Shown in pieces: positions 35,424-45,440 of a stretch of 64,000 bases of DNA. How positions within the stretch are numbered: the stretch's first letter is position 1; each line of letters starts with the position of its first letter. The notes beneath the pieces were generated by a model. It searched no databases. It saw only the letters and a list, made by a program, of their open reading frames with translations, and was not told where the DNA came from. The stretch is from assembly GCA_902619165.1 (NCBI GenBank), contig CACNDI010000006.1, positions 47,342-111,341 on the forward strand, given 5' to 3'. The translations under genes were made by a program, and so were the position numbers. Origin of the DNA: an uncultured Alphaproteobacteria bacterium (GTDB lineage: Bacteria > Pseudomonadota > Alphaproteobacteria > Rhodobacterales > Rhodobacteraceae).

Positions 35424-36356
35424 ATGATCAGTTCTCTTTTAGGACTTGCTCCCTTTCCTCTTTTAATTCTACTGGGTATGTTTTTCGGTGTATTCAAGAT
35501 TTTCGATCTTCAAAATGCTCGAACATTTAACCTATTTATTTTTTATGTTGCCATTCCTTCCGTAATCTTTGAGGCAGTTACTAAAAGCAATCAGGAGAAT
35601 ATCAACTTTGGTCTTTTAGCATCGTATTTTGTGATGCAAACGATAGTTGGTTTACTAGCTTTTTACATAACACATAAATTTTTTCTTAGAACCAAACCTG
35701 AAGCAATCATTTGGGGTCTCTCTGTTGCCCTATCAAATCATGTGTTGATTGTATTACCTCTTTCACAGATTTTTTTTGATGAAAGTATATCACTCCATGT
35801 TTCCAGCATAGTCGTGATGGACTCTGTAATACTTATTTCTATCGTGACGCTTGGCCTTGAATATGTAAGTAAAATAAAAGTTGATTTACGAAAATATTCT
35901 CTAGATTTATTAAAAAACCCTCTGGTAATAGCAGTACTGGTGTCTGTTATTGTAAAAACTTCGGGAATAAACTTAAATGATAGTATTGCTGAAACTATTA
36001 CATCTAAGCTTGCCCAGACTACAATGCCGATAGGTTTGATATCAATGGGGATAATTTTATCGCATTATTTAAACAGAGTATTAACAAGCCTCACCGTTAC
36101 TATTTCTTTTCTTAAGTTACTTTTTGCGCCTTTAGCATTACTAATAATAACCGGTTTTTTCTACCAATTTAATTATCCAAACAATTTTTTAGGAACATTT
36201 TTAGTATCACTTGGCCCATGCGGGGCCTTTTCTTTAGCCCTATGTGCGGCATATAATGTAAATCCAAGCGAAATAGTTAAGGCAATTTTTGTCACCACTG
36301 TTATTTCTTTTTTTATTTTAACCCTGTTTATAGGAATTGTATTAAATAACCTGTAA
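35424..36356 (+). CDS. AEC (auxin efflux carrier) family transporter
   Basis: 310 residues with about ten hydrophobic helices. The N-terminal FPLLILLGMFFGVFK and the repeated membrane layout with a central ALSNHVLIVLP segment fit the AEC/MdcF family. The C-terminal part has NPLVIAVLVSVIVKTSG and LGPCGAFSLALCAAYNV. The family moves small anions such as malate, malonate or auxin-like acids. Substrate unknown. Confidence 0.75.
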   Translation: MISSLLGLAPFPLLILLGMFFGVFKIFDLQNARTFNLFIFYVAIPSVIFEAVTKSNQENINFGLLASYFVMQTIVGLLAFYITHKFFLRTKPEAIIWGLSVALSNHVLIVLPLSQIFFDESISLHVSSIVVMDSVILISIVTLGLEYVSKIKVDLRKYSLDLLKNPLVIAVLVSVIVKTSGINLNDSIAETITSKLAQTTMPIGLISMGIILSHYLNRVLTSLTVTISFLKLLFAPLALLIITGFFYQFNYPNNFLGTFLVSLGPCGAFSLALCAAYNVNPSEIVKAIFVTTVISFFILTLFIGIVLNNL

Positions 36357-36421
36357 TATTTTATTTTGATGGCACTCCAGGAATCGAATTAATCTAATAC
36401 GAATACCATTATGAAAGGCCT

Positions 36422-36451
36422 TTGAATAATGAGATAAAGGCACTATATAAG
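36422..36451 (+). promoter_or_regulatory. Possible promoter of the pirin gene
   Basis: TTGAAT (36422-36427) and TATAAG (36446-36451) are 18 bp apart, about 70 bp before the pirin ATG. The surrounding AAAGGCC/AAGGC repeats could be an operator, but no clear dyad is visible. Tentative. Confidence 0.35.
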
Positions 36452-36519
36452 GGGCAGAATAGTCAACCCTATTATGCAACTAACAAAAGAGCAGATTTGC
36501 GATTTTTAAGGAACACACC

Positions 36520-37431
36520 ATGTCTTTCAGACCTATAAAGGAAAAAAAATTAGCTCAACCATTCACCGAAGGAGCAGGAGTAAGTCTCTTTAGAGCATTT
36601 GGTTTTAGTGATCCAGATGAATGTGACCCTTTTCTTATGCTAGACGACTTCAGAAATGATGATCCTGAAAAATTTAAAGCTGGTTTTCCATGGCATCCTC
36701 ATAGAGGAATAGAGACGATTACATATGTACTTGATGGAACTGTGGAACACCAAGACAGTCTTGGAAATAGAGGTAGCTTGATTGGTGGAGACGTACAGTG
36801 GATGACAGCCGGTTCAGGTATATTGCATCAGGAAATGCCGCTCGGTAACAAAAAAGGCCAAATGCATGGGTTTCAGCTTTGGGCTAACCTCCCCTCTTCT
36901 CAAAAAATGGTGGCTCCTCGTTATCAGGACGTCAGCGGTTCAGATATACCATTGATCGAAGATGATGATGGCTCAAAAATAAAAATAATTGTTGGTGATT
37001 ATAAGGGCATTAAGGGACCAGTGGACGGAATTGCAGCAGAACCACAATACTTTGATATTTATATCCCCCCTTGTACAAAAAAAGAGATCAAAATCGATGC
37101 ATACAGAAATTGCTTTGCCTATATTTTTCAGGGAAGTGCCGATTTTGCATATTCTTCTAAACCTATTGGTATAAGAATAGAAAAAGAATTAAAGGGTGAA
37201 GAGTTGAATATTAGGGATTTATCAGGAAACAGAACATTAATTCGGTTCGACACTGGTGACTCAGTCTCTTTAATATCTGGAAAAGATGGAGTTCGGTTCC
37301 TATTGATATCAGGAAAACCCATTCAAGAACCTGTAGCGTGGCATGGCCCTATAGTGATGAACACGCAAGCGGAGCTAGCACAAGCTTTTAATGAACTTAG
37401 AAATGGGACTTTCATAAAACCTTTACATTAA
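36520..37431 (+). CDS. Pirin family protein (cupin, quercetinase-like)
   Basis: 303 residues, close to bacterial pirins. FLMLDDF and the metal-binding stretch FPWHPHRGIETITYVLDG near residue 60 and GSGILHQEMP near 105 supply the His/Glu metal site. The C-terminal cupin follows (APRYQDVSG onwards). Pirins include quercetin 2,3-dioxygenases and redox regulators; here the function is unknown. It converges with livF across 40 bp. Confidence 0.85.
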   Translation: MSFRPIKEKKLAQPFTEGAGVSLFRAFGFSDPDECDPFLMLDDFRNDDPEKFKAGFPWHPHRGIETITYVLDGTVEHQDSLGNRGSLIGGDVQWMTAGSGILHQEMPLGNKKGQMHGFQLWANLPSSQKMVAPRYQDVSGSDIPLIEDDDGSKIKIIVGDYKGIKGPVDGIAAEPQYFDIYIPPCTKKEIKIDAYRNCFAYIFQGSADFAYSSKPIGIRIEKELKGEELNIRDLSGNRTLIRFDTGDSVSLISGKDGVRFLLISGKPIQEPVAWHGPIVMNTQAELAQAFNELRNGTFIKPLH

Positions 37432-37471
37432 TATTGTAAATATCTGTTTCTAAAGAATAATAACCAATTGA

Positions 37472-38158
37472 TTAAATTAACAAATAGCTCTTTATTAGCT
37501 TGTCATTTAGCTGATCGTATTTGCCGTTCCACGCTATTTTTCCCTTCACTAAAAAATAAAAATGATCCGCTAATGTAGAAAGTTTCTCTAAGGATTTATC
37601 TACTATAATAATGGATAAGCCCGACTTCTTTAAAGTTGCCAGCACATCCCAAATCTCTTTTTGTATCAAAGGAGAAAGCCCCTCAGTTGCCTCATCTAAA
37701 ATCAATAATTTTGGGTTTGTCATTAGTGCCCGCCCAATTGATAACATTTGCTGCTCGCCTCCAGACAATGAACCACCTAATTGATACTTTCTATCAAGCA
37801 GTCTTGGGAACAGATCATAAATTTTTTTTTGATCCCATTCCCCCTTTTTGGCGCTTACCAACAAATTTTCATGAACAGTAAGGTTTGAAAATATTCTTCT
37901 TCCTTCTGGCACAAGACCAATGCCGAGTTTCGCTATTTGAAAATCAATCAAATCATGTATTTTGACTGAATTGAATTTTATCAGTCCGCTTTTTTCACTT
38001 ATAATACCACACACACAATGAATAAGTGTGGTCTTCCCCATACCATTTCTTCCCATCAAAGCAATAACGGATCCCTCATTAACTAGAAAATCAACTTCAG
38101 AAAGAGCAATGCTTCCACCGTAAAAAGCGCTAAGTTTTTTTGCTTCAAGTAAGCTCAT
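37472..38158 (-). CDS. livF: Branched-chain amino acid ABC transporter ATPase
   Basis: 228 residues. Walker A GRNGMGKTTL near residue 35, signature LSGGEQQMLSIGRAL, Walker B LLILDEATEG. Second ATPase of a Liv/urea-type transporter. Its ATG overlaps the livG stop by one base (TAATG at 38158), so translation is coupled. Last gene of the five-gene livKHMGF unit; it converges with pirin. The substrate may be any amino acid or amide, not only leucine. Confidence 0.88.
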   Translation of the reverse strand: MSLLEAKKLSAFYGGSIALSEVDFLVNEGSVIALMGRNGMGKTTLIHCVCGIISEKSGLIKFNSVKIHDLIDFQIAKLGIGLVPEGRRIFSNLTVHENLLVSAKKGEWDQKKIYDLFPRLLDRKYQLGGSLSGGEQQMLSIGRALMTNPKLLILDEATEGLSPLIQKEIWDVLATLKKSGLSIIIVDKSLEKLSTLADHFYFLVKGKIAWNGKYDQLNDKLIKSYLLI

Positions 38159-38910
38159 TAATCGCCCCCTAAATAAGCATTTTGTACTAACTTACTCCTC
38201 CTAATCTTTTCTACACTGCCACTTTCAATAATTTCTCCTTCGTTTAGCACAGAGATTTTATCTGCTAATGCAAAAACTGCTTGCATATCATGTTCTATAA
38301 GAAATATCGGCATAATTTTTTTTATGCTTTTAAGTAATTCAATTAATTTAGAACTCTCTGCCTGATCAAGACCTGCAAAAGGTTCATCTAATAATAATAT
38401 TTTTGGACGCATCGCAAGTGCCATTGCTAACTCTAGTTTTCTTTTATCTCCATGACTTAGCGTCGACGCAACTTTTGTTCCCAGGGTTTCTAAAGATAAT
38501 TGATTTAATATTTGATATACAAAACTAGATTCTGATGAGTTACTTTGAAATTTTCTAAACAGCATTTTGAGGATACTTCTTTTCTGTTTCACCGCTAGTA
38601 AAATATTTTCAAATACGGTCATAGACCCAATAATTGATGATACTTGGAAGCTTCTAATACATCCACGGTGAACTCTTGCAATTTCACTTAAGTGATTGAC
38701 CTTTCTATCTAGAAGCATTACCACGCCTTGGTCTGGTTTTAGCTCTCCAGATATCATTTTTATTAAAGTAGTTTTCCCTGCTCCATTGGGACCAATAAGA
38801 GCATGTAATTGATTTGATATCACCGTCAGACTAATATCTTTTGCAACAACTACGTTGCCAAAACACTTGTTGATACCAGATAGCTTTAAAATTTCTTTTT
38901 TTTCGGCCAT
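38158..38910 (-). CDS. livG: Branched-chain amino acid ABC transporter ATPase
   Basis: 250 residues. Walker A GPNGAGKTTLIKMI, signature LSHGDKRKLELAMAL, Walker B LLLDEPFAGLDQAE, and IFLIEHDMQAVFALADK, the H-loop of the LivG group. First ATPase of the transporter; 4 bp after livM and overlapping livF by one base. Confidence 0.88.
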   Translation of the reverse strand: MAEKKEILKLSGINKCFGNVVVAKDISLTVISNQLHALIGPNGAGKTTLIKMISGELKPDQGVVMLLDRKVNHLSEIARVHRGCIRSFQVSSIIGSMTVFENILLAVKQKRSILKMLFRKFQSNSSESSFVYQILNQLSLETLGTKVASTLSHGDKRKLELAMALAMRPKILLLDEPFAGLDQAESSKLIELLKSIKKIMPIFLIEHDMQAVFALADKISVLNEGEIIESGSVEKIRRSKLVQNAYLGGD

Positions 38911-38914
38911 TGAC

Positions 38915-39883
38915 CTAATCTTTTATAAATAAACCCGAAACACCCTTCGGAAAATAAAGAACTATTAATACTAAAATTACTCCGAGCCAAAATTGCCAAT
39001 TTTCTGTTACCTCACCGAGTAATTGCTCTAACAATATAAACACTGTAGCTCCTAGCAATGGTCCAAATAGCCTGGCACTTCCTCCTAGTATAACTAAGAC
39101 AATTAGTTCTCCAGAAGTTTGCCAACTTAATGATGTTGGACTCACGAACCTATTGAGATCTACATATAAGGCGCCTGCTAAACCTGTTATCGCTCCAGAT
39201 ATCACAAAAGCTGTTAATTTAAGCGTATATGGATTAAGACCTAACGATATCATTTTTTTTTCATTTTCTTTGCAGCCTTTTAAAAAATTTCCAAAATTCG
39301 AATTTATAACCCAATTCAAAATAAACCCAACAACGCATAAGCAAGCGAAGCAAATAATAAAAAAGTTTAACGGAAGCATTGTGTTTATTGAAAATAGATC
39401 ATTCCTTACATATGTAGACAAACCATCTTCACCACCATATTTTGTCCAGCCTACTGAAAAATAGTAAGTCATTTGCGCAAAGGCTAAAGTAATCATTATG
39501 AAATATACACCGCTTGTTCTTATAGAAATGCTCCCAACAACGAGGGCAAAAAACATTGAAAAAATAACAGCGAGAAACCAATTGAGGAGCATTTGACTAC
39601 TACCATTAAAATCAAAAAATATTAAATTGATGGTCTCACCGTTCATGCTATGAAAAGCACTTATCGCAGCCACGTAACTCCCTACACCGAAAAACATTGC
39701 ATGACCAAAAGACACCATGCCCCCAAATCCTAATATTAAATTTAAAGCACAGCCAGCGATCCCCAAAATAACAATTTTTGTTGCAAGAGTAATGAAGTAA
39801 GGTTCATTTATTACGTAACCAATCAAGGAAAAAGCGAAGATACCAAGGACTATAATTAGATTGAACTTTTTTTCTGTGAGCAT
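38915..39883 (-). CDS. livM: Branched-chain amino acid ABC transporter permease
   Basis: 322 residues, about nine or ten membrane helices. The LivM signature GFGGMVSFGHAMFFGVGSYVAA near residue 55 and a C-terminal LGGSARLFGPLLGA loop (contact to the ATPases) are present. One base overlaps livH (39883). It forms the inner-membrane channel with LivH. Confidence 0.88.
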   Translation of the reverse strand: MLTEKKFNLIIVLGIFAFSLIGYVINEPYFITLATKIVILGIAGCALNLILGFGGMVSFGHAMFFGVGSYVAAISAFHSMNGETINLIFFDFNGSSQMLLNWFLAVIFSMFFALVVGSISIRTSGVYFIMITLAFAQMTYYFSVGWTKYGGEDGLSTYVRNDLFSINTMLPLNFFIICFACLCVVGFILNWVINSNFGNFLKGCKENEKKMISLGLNPYTLKLTAFVISGAITGLAGALYVDLNRFVSPTSLSWQTSGELIVLVILGGSARLFGPLLGATVFILLEQLLGEVTENWQFWLGVILVLIVLYFPKGVSGLFIKD

Positions 39884-40800
39884 TATTTTTTTCCAAAAAG
39901 ACCAGTGGGTCTAAATATTAACACTAATGCCATTAAGAGATATGCACTCATAGAAGCCAGTGACGAGCCTAGGGATAAGGCTTGGGAGGTCTCCATAATA
40001 AGTTCAAAAAATATTGGGAGAAACAGTCGAGCCATAGTGTCAAGAACTCCTATTAAAAGTGCTCCAATCAATGCACCTTTAATTGAACCGATTCCACCTA
40101 TTACTATTACAACAAAAGCCAATATCAATACAGGTTCTCCCATACCAACTTCAACTGATTGGATGGCACCAATTAATGCTCCAGCCAATCCTGCTAGTGC
40201 CGCTCCCATTGCAAATACTATTGTATAAAGTCTTGATATATTTATTCCTAGAACTCTTATCATTTGTCTATCGTTCTGACCTGCTTTAATTTGAATTCCT
40301 AATAAGGTTCTATTTATTAAGAAATATAGGCCTAAGGCTATAAAAAGACCTATAATTATTATTATCAACCTGTACTTGGAGTATACTATTTCACCAGGTA
40401 ATAGAATGTTTCCTTGAAGTATATTTGGAATATCCAAAAAAAGTGGAAATGCGCCAAAAATGTATCTGGTTGCCTCCGAAAATATCAAAATAAGTGCAAA
40501 TGTTGCTAAAACCTGGTCAAGATGGTCACGCTCATAAAGCTTTCTAATAATTGAGAACTCGACGACTATTCCAATAAGAGCTGGGAAGATCAATGAAGCC
40601 AAAATGGCTAAAAAAAAATTCCCAGTCAAACCAGCAACAAAAGAAGCGCTAAAGGCTCCTATCATGAAAAAGGAGCCGTGGGCCAAGTTTATCAATCCCA
40701 TAACACCAAAAATCAATGTCAAACCTGCCGACATCAAAAACAGCATAAATCCAAACTGTATGCCGTTTAATAACTGCTCAATAAAGAGCTGCAAAGACAT
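39883..40800 (-). CDS. livH: Branched-chain amino acid ABC transporter permease
   Basis: 305 residues, about eight hydrophobic segments. Signatures are SAGLTLIFGVMGLINLAHGSFFMIGAF near residue 25 and the coupling helix VIVIGGIGSIKGALIGALLIG near 245. It pairs with LivM. 44 bp separate it from the upstream binding protein gene; a Liv operon layout. Confidence 0.88.
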   Translation of the reverse strand: MSLQLFIEQLLNGIQFGFMLFLMSAGLTLIFGVMGLINLAHGSFFMIGAFSASFVAGLTGNFFLAILASLIFPALIGIVVEFSIIRKLYERDHLDQVLATFALILIFSEATRYIFGAFPLFLDIPNILQGNILLPGEIVYSKYRLIIIIIGLFIALGLYFLINRTLLGIQIKAGQNDRQMIRVLGINISRLYTIVFAMGAALAGLAGALIGAIQSVEVGMGEPVLILAFVVIVIGGIGSIKGALIGALLIGVLDTMARLFLPIFFELIMETSQALSLGSSLASMSAYLLMALVLIFRPTGLFGKK

Positions 40801-40844
40801 ATTTCACATTAACCAGGCTGTTGTAGAGCTAAATACCGTATCAT

Positions 40845-41984
40845 TTACATTTTACACTGGTCTACATAGAAATTTGAATGATCTACTAGCCCAGAAGAAA
40901 TCAATTTATTAGTAAGAGTACCATTTTCCTCTACGACTTCTCTAACATATATGTCTTGTATGGGATGGTGATTGGAAGAAAAGGCAAACTTTCCCCTTGT
41001 CGACTTAAAACCCTGAGTTGGAGCATTTTTTAATGCTTCTCTAAAAGCATCAATATCCTTAATACTCGCATTTGCCATTGCTGAAACTATGATTTTGCCA
41101 GTATCATAGCCCTGAGAGGCATATAAAGATGGCAAACGCCCATAAGCTGATTGAAAGTCTTCTACAAACTTTTTATTTTCTGCATTTTCTATATCTTTTG
41201 ACCATTGGGATGTGTTTTTTACTCCTAGAGCTGCGTTTCCAACAGCTTTTAGAATACCTTGATCAAATGAAAATGCTGGTCCAACCAGTGGCAAATCTAC
41301 TTGTGCCTGAGAAAACTGTTTGATGAAGGCTATTCCCATTCCTCCAGGAAGGAAGAAATAGACGCTATCCGCCTTCGACGCTCTTATCTTTGCTATTTCC
41401 GCGGCATAATCAGTTTGACCAAGCTTTGTGTACACTTCATTCTCAATAGAACCCTTAAAATAACGTTTGTATCCTGTGAGTGCATCTTTTCCCGCTGGAT
41501 AGTTAGGAGCAATTATAAAACTATTTTTAAAACCAGCCGAACTAGCATACCCTCCTGCAGCTTCATGGAGATTATCATTTTGCCAAGCTATATTGAAATA
41601 ATTCTTGTGACATTTCTTTCCAGCTAGTAACGACGGTCCTGCGTTTGGTGAAAGATAGAACTTTCCTTGATTTACCACTGCAGGAACGACGGCCATAGCC
41701 AAGTTTGACCAAACAATACCTGTAATTATGTCAACTTTGTCCGATTGTATCATTTTATCTGCAAGTTGAACGGCAATATCGGGTTTCCTTTGGTCATCAC
41801 CAGAGATTATCTCTATATTTGGCTCATCTTTAACAGCGAGGGCAAATCCATCTCGAATATCAATTCCTAGTCCAGATCCTCCTCCTGATAAAGTGGTGAT
41901 CATTCCGACTTTAACTTTATCTCCATAAGCATATGAAATCGTTAGTAAAAATAATATAAAAGTTGAAATTGATTTTTTAAACAT
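40845..41984 (-). CDS. Periplasmic amino-acid-binding protein of ABC transporter (LivK-like)
   Basis: 379 residues. A clear signal peptide (FKKSISTFILFLLTISYAYG, cleavage near residue 21) is followed by VKVGMITTLSGGGSGLGIDIRDGF, the type-I periplasmic binding protein start for Liv-family and amide ligands. GAGGGGG precedes the ATG, so it is strongly translated, as expected for a binding protein. The pocket is not close enough to LivJ/LivK to read the ligand; amides or other amino acids are possible. First gene of the livHMGF unit. Confidence 0.85.
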   Translation of the reverse strand: MFKKSISTFILFLLTISYAYGDKVKVGMITTLSGGGSGLGIDIRDGFALAVKDEPNIEIISGDDQRKPDIAVQLADKMIQSDKVDIITGIVWSNLAMAVVPAVVNQGKFYLSPNAGPSLLAGKKCHKNYFNIAWQNDNLHEAAGGYASSAGFKNSFIIAPNYPAGKDALTGYKRYFKGSIENEVYTKLGQTDYAAEIAKIRASKADSVYFFLPGGMGIAFIKQFSQAQVDLPLVGPAFSFDQGILKAVGNAALGVKNTSQWSKDIENAENKKFVEDFQSAYGRLPSLYASQGYDTGKIIVSAMANASIKDIDAFREALKNAPTQGFKSTRGKFAFSSNHHPIQDIYVREVVEENGTLTNKLISSGLVDHSNFYVDQCKM

Positions 41985-42059
41985 GGCACCCCCTCATCTC
42001 TAGTCAGACCATCAGATTAGCTTATAAAGTTAAAAATAAAAGAAAAATTTAAATATTTT

Positions 42060-42866
42060 TTATATTTGGCTAAGAAAATGTAACACGGCCATATTAAATT
42101 CATCAGGATTTTCGATGTTAGACAAATGACCAGCGTTGGGAATTATTTTGAAAATACTTCCGTCTATTTTACTACAAATTTCTTTGGCCATTGACACAGG
42201 TGTTAAATTATCAAGTTCACCTACTAAAACAAGCACTGGGATATCTAACATTGGAAATATATTATAGTGGTCGGATTTAACAAAGGTATCAATTGCTTTA
42301 AGATAGGTTTCTTTATGTAATTTTTGCATTGACTCAACTAATTGATTATAAGCTAGCTTATTCGATTTTTTGCCTATCAATGTATCAGCAATATTAATAG
42401 CCATTGTCGTTAAATCCATACCGTCTTCAATTGGCTTTCTTCTCAACCTTATGAATTTCTCACGCTCATTTTCAGTAAAATCTTGAAAACCCAAGGGCGC
42501 ATCACATAAAACAAGAGATTGTGTTAGATCAGGATACCTTTCATAAAAATAAAGCGAAATTTGTGCTCCCATTGACAAACCAACGACGTGACACTTTTTC
42601 TCTCCAAGATATAAAATTAACTTTTGAATATCGTCAGCGACATCCAAAAAGTTCATAGGTCCTAGAAAATCTTCACTTTCGCCATAACCACGCAAATCAA
42701 GTGCCACGACATTAAAATTTTTTGATAGAACCTCCATATTCTGATACCAGTTTTCTTTATTTCCACCTATTCCATGAATAAAAATTACCATATCTCCAGC
42801 ACCAATTTGAGTAAAAGCTATTTTGGGACTACTAGGTAAAAATTTTGTTACAAGATCTATTTTCAA
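42060..42866 (-). CDS. Alpha/beta hydrolase, PcaD/BphD-like
   Basis: 268 residues. HGIGGNKENWY forms the oxyanion hole, GLSMGAQIS the nucleophile elbow with Ser, and VGELDNLTP and NAGHLSNIENP hold the Asp and His. It is close to 3-oxoadipate enol-lactonases and carboxylic-ester hydrolases; the substrate is unknown. It lies 76 bp upstream of the binding-protein gene on the same strand and could be part of that unit, for instance cleaving an imported ester or amide. Confidence 0.82.
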   Translation of the reverse strand: MKIDLVTKFLPSSPKIAFTQIGAGDMVIFIHGIGGNKENWYQNMEVLSKNFNVVALDLRGYGESEDFLGPMNFLDVADDIQKLILYLGEKKCHVVGLSMGAQISLYFYERYPDLTQSLVLCDAPLGFQDFTENEREKFIRLRRKPIEDGMDLTTMAINIADTLIGKKSNKLAYNQLVESMQKLHKETYLKAIDTFVKSDHYNIFPMLDIPVLVLVGELDNLTPVSMAKEICSKIDGSIFKIIPNAGHLSNIENPDEFNMAVLHFLSQI

Positions 42867-42942
42867 TTTATATTCAACCTTTATAGATTATGAAAAATTG
42901 CAACTTTTGTTTAATTAACTCATTAAATACTCTAGAAAAACA

Positions 42943-43686
42943 CTAGCGCTTCTCTAACGTTAAGTTAGGCATTGCTTTAAAAGCATTTTTCAGCGCATGA
43001 CTCCAACCACTAGAAACATCGGCTAAATATTGATCTCCAGATTCAAATCGACCGCTAGGTCCTTGAATAAAGGTATTATTTTCATATATTTGAAAATCAA
43101 GAGGTAGGCCAACAGATAAATTGGCTTTAAGTGTGGAATCAAAAGAAAGAAGCATTAATTTAATTGTTTCCTCAAAACTTAAAAATGGATCGTAAGCTCG
43201 TACAAGTATTGGTTTTCCATACTTCGTCTCGCCTATTTGAAAAAAAGGAGCGTCTGTTGACGACTCTATGAAATTGCCCTGAGGATAAATGAGAAACAAC
43301 TTAGGTTCTTCGCCTTTAACCTGTCCTCCAAGGATTAAATTTGCATGAAATGAGGTATCCGCTTTCTGTCCTATTTCTGCATTTTGGGCAATTATTTTTT
43401 TTAATTCTTTTCCAACTTTTTTAACTAGATCAAATAAACTTAGATTCTGAAAAAACACTTTACTTTTATCCTTATTTTTTTCCCTAAAAATATCGTTTAG
43501 AGAATTAACCAGAAACTGAGTTGTAGCCAGATTACCTGATGCAAGAATTGTGATATAAACTTTTCCTTTATAATTAAATGTGAATATTTTTTTAAAAGTT
43601 GATATGTTGTCAACACCTGCATTAGTACGCGTGTCAGACATAAATAGTAAACCCTTATTTATTTTGATACCTAAACAGTAAGTCAT
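42943..43686 (-). CDS. Anbu, proteasome-related peptidase
   Basis: 247 residues. MTYC with Thr directly after Met, then SDTRTNAGVD (the Asp of the T1/D17/K triad) and FKKIF (Lys about 32/33) match Anbu (bacterial proteasome homologue, BPH). The N-terminal Thr becomes the nucleophile after Met removal. LASGNLATTQ and PQGNF are further family landmarks. Anbu forms open helical rings of proteasome-type subunits and its substrate is unknown. It is the last gene of a conserved four-gene unit with the transglutaminase-like, alpha-E and ATP-grasp genes. Confidence 0.88.
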   Translation of the reverse strand: MTYCLGIKINKGLLFMSDTRTNAGVDNISTFKKIFTFNYKGKVYITILASGNLATTQFLVNSLNDIFREKNKDKSKVFFQNLSLFDLVKKVGKELKKIIAQNAEIGQKADTSFHANLILGGQVKGEEPKLFLIYPQGNFIESSTDAPFFQIGETKYGKPILVRAYDPFLSFEETIKLMLLSFDSTLKANLSVGLPLDFQIYENNTFIQGPSGRFESGDQYLADVSSGWSHALKNAFKAMPNLTLEKR

Positions 43687-43701
43687 AATTTCCTAACATT
43701 C

Positions 43702-44499
43702 TTATTGCTGTATACTTATGGCTGTTTTTATACCGCTATTCTCGCTTTCAAATTGTAATCCGTGTATCGGTTTTGCATCCTTATAGTCAAATCCAGTTGC
43801 TAGAACAACGTAATTTTCATCTACTATAATATTATTCGAAACATCAATACCTACCCAACCTAAATTATTTACATAGACTTCGCACCATGCATGTGTTGCC
43901 TCTTGTTCTTTTCGGTCATTAAGCTTCAAATAACCACTGACGTACCGGGCCGGAAAATTTAATAATCTCATACAAGAGATATATATATGTGCAAAATCTT
44001 GACAAACCCCTTTTTTAAGTAGAAAAGCCTCCTCGGCTGTCGTTTCTACTTTTGTTGAACCAATTTCATATTTTAGTGTCTGCTGAAGCATGTTTGCAAC
44101 TTTATAAACTAAGTCTAGGTCGGACCCAGTAAAGCCAGTAAAGTCACGACAAAACTTTTTAATAGCGGCTCCAGGTTTTGCTAATTCCGTATGCCTTTTA
44201 AATAACCATTTTGGAATCAGCGATACTTCATTAGTTACCCCGTTTGTTTTATTTATTTCAATATCTCCCTGGGCTAATACTGAAACTGATTTAGTGTCCT
44301 TCTCGAACGTTAACAAAACACAGACATTTCCATGATGATCTACGTACTCAATTTCCTTTTTTGCACCCTTTAAGATTATTTCCCAGCTTAATATTTTTTG
44401 TCTTTCACTCTCTTTAGGTGTCATTCTAAGACGCTGAATTCCATAAGTAGGATTTGCTGTGAATTGAAACTCGACAAAATTTTGAAGTGACATTTTCAT
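43702..44499 (-). CDS. Transglutaminase-like cysteine peptidase of Anbu operon
   Basis: 265 residues. The N-terminal strand domain precedes the transglutaminase core. The nucleophile is in GVCQDFAHIYISCMRLLNFPARYVSGYL near residue 167, with His in THAWCEVYVNNLGWVGID and Asp near its end. Bacterial forms probably hydrolyse or crosslink amides. It is 15 bp before anbu and overlaps the alpha-E stop by one base, so it is translationally coupled. Confidence 0.88.
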   Translation of the reverse strand: MKMSLQNFVEFQFTANPTYGIQRLRMTPKESERQKILSWEIILKGAKKEIEYVDHHGNVCVLLTFEKDTKSVSVLAQGDIEINKTNGVTNEVSLIPKWLFKRHTELAKPGAAIKKFCRDFTGFTGSDLDLVYKVANMLQQTLKYEIGSTKVETTAEEAFLLKKGVCQDFAHIYISCMRLLNFPARYVSGYLKLNDRKEQEATHAWCEVYVNNLGWVGIDVSNNIIVDENYVVLATGFDYKDAKPIHGLQFESENSGIKTAISIQQ

Positions 44500-45440
44500 T
44501 ATTTATAAAATCTAAAGTCTTTTTCTATTTGATTTGATATTGAATTCAACTTAACCAAAAATGTGGACAAAAACTCGTGAAGCCCATTTTTAAATATTTC
44601 TTCAATCCCAAGCTGTTTCAAATACAAAGATTGACCAGAACTCATTTTAACACTGCAAAAAGAAGTATTATAGCTCTGACTTAGGCTTTTAAGATTGAGA
44701 GAAATATTTTTACTACAAAAGTTTAAGGATCTTGGGAGCCTATCGTCTAGAATAAGATAATTACAAATACCTTGTGGGTTAAGTTCATTTTCATTAAGCC
44801 ACTTATATGACTGATAAGCTGAAACTGATCTTAATATGTTTTCCCATTGGCTAATATCAACGCTAGAACCTACATAGCTTACAGCTGGTAGAAGTATATG
44901 ATACTTCATATCTAGAATTCTGGCAGTATTGTCAGCCCTTTCAACAAAAGTTCCAAGCCTGGCAAAATCGTAAACATCGTTTCTGAGCATTGTTCCGTGC
45001 AAGCATCCTCTGACAAGAGCGCTTTGACGTTGGATTATATCGATAGTTTTGGGTAAAGACTGTTCTGTTACTGGTCTCTTTAAAAGCCTCTTCAAGTTAA
45101 AATATATTTCATTTATGGATTCGAAAACCTCTTTAGTCAGAACAGTTCTTATCATGCGGGCATTTTGTCGAGCTTTATCAATAGAGGAAATAACAGATGA
45201 AGGATTTTCTTTTTCTCTTAAAATAAAGTTTATTACAGAGCTGGCGTTACATTCGTTGTAAATTTTGTCAAAAAGCGTCTTGATTGAAGTTGCCATAAGA
45301 ACCGACTCCCAATCTTGACTAGCATGGTCGTAATGGGTCATAGAAATTCTCAATCCAGCTCTCAATAATCTTGCATTATTCTCACACCTTTCTAAATATC
45401 TGAACATCCAATAAATTCCGGCAGCATTTCTACCTAACAT
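44499..45440 (-). CDS. Alpha-E domain protein of Anbu operon
   Basis: 313 residues, all-helical. Starts MLGRNAAGIYWMFRYLERCENNARLLRAGL, the family start, with RADNTARILDMKYHILL in the middle and a final region with SLSQSY. The alpha-E family has no defined activity, and in the Anbu operon it is thought to work with the ATP-grasp enzyme. It overlaps both neighbours by one base. Confidence 0.88.
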   Translation of the reverse strand: MLGRNAAGIYWMFRYLERCENNARLLRAGLRISMTHYDHASQDWESVLMATSIKTLFDKIYNECNASSVINFILREKENPSSVISSIDKARQNARMIRTVLTKEVFESINEIYFNLKRLLKRPVTEQSLPKTIDIIQRQSALVRGCLHGTMLRNDVYDFARLGTFVERADNTARILDMKYHILLPAVSYVGSSVDISQWENILRSVSAYQSYKWLNENELNPQGICNYLILDDRLPRSLNFCSKNISLNLKSLSQSYNTSFCSVKMSSGQSLYLKQLGIEEIFKNGLHEFLSTFLVKLNSISNQIEKDFRFYK

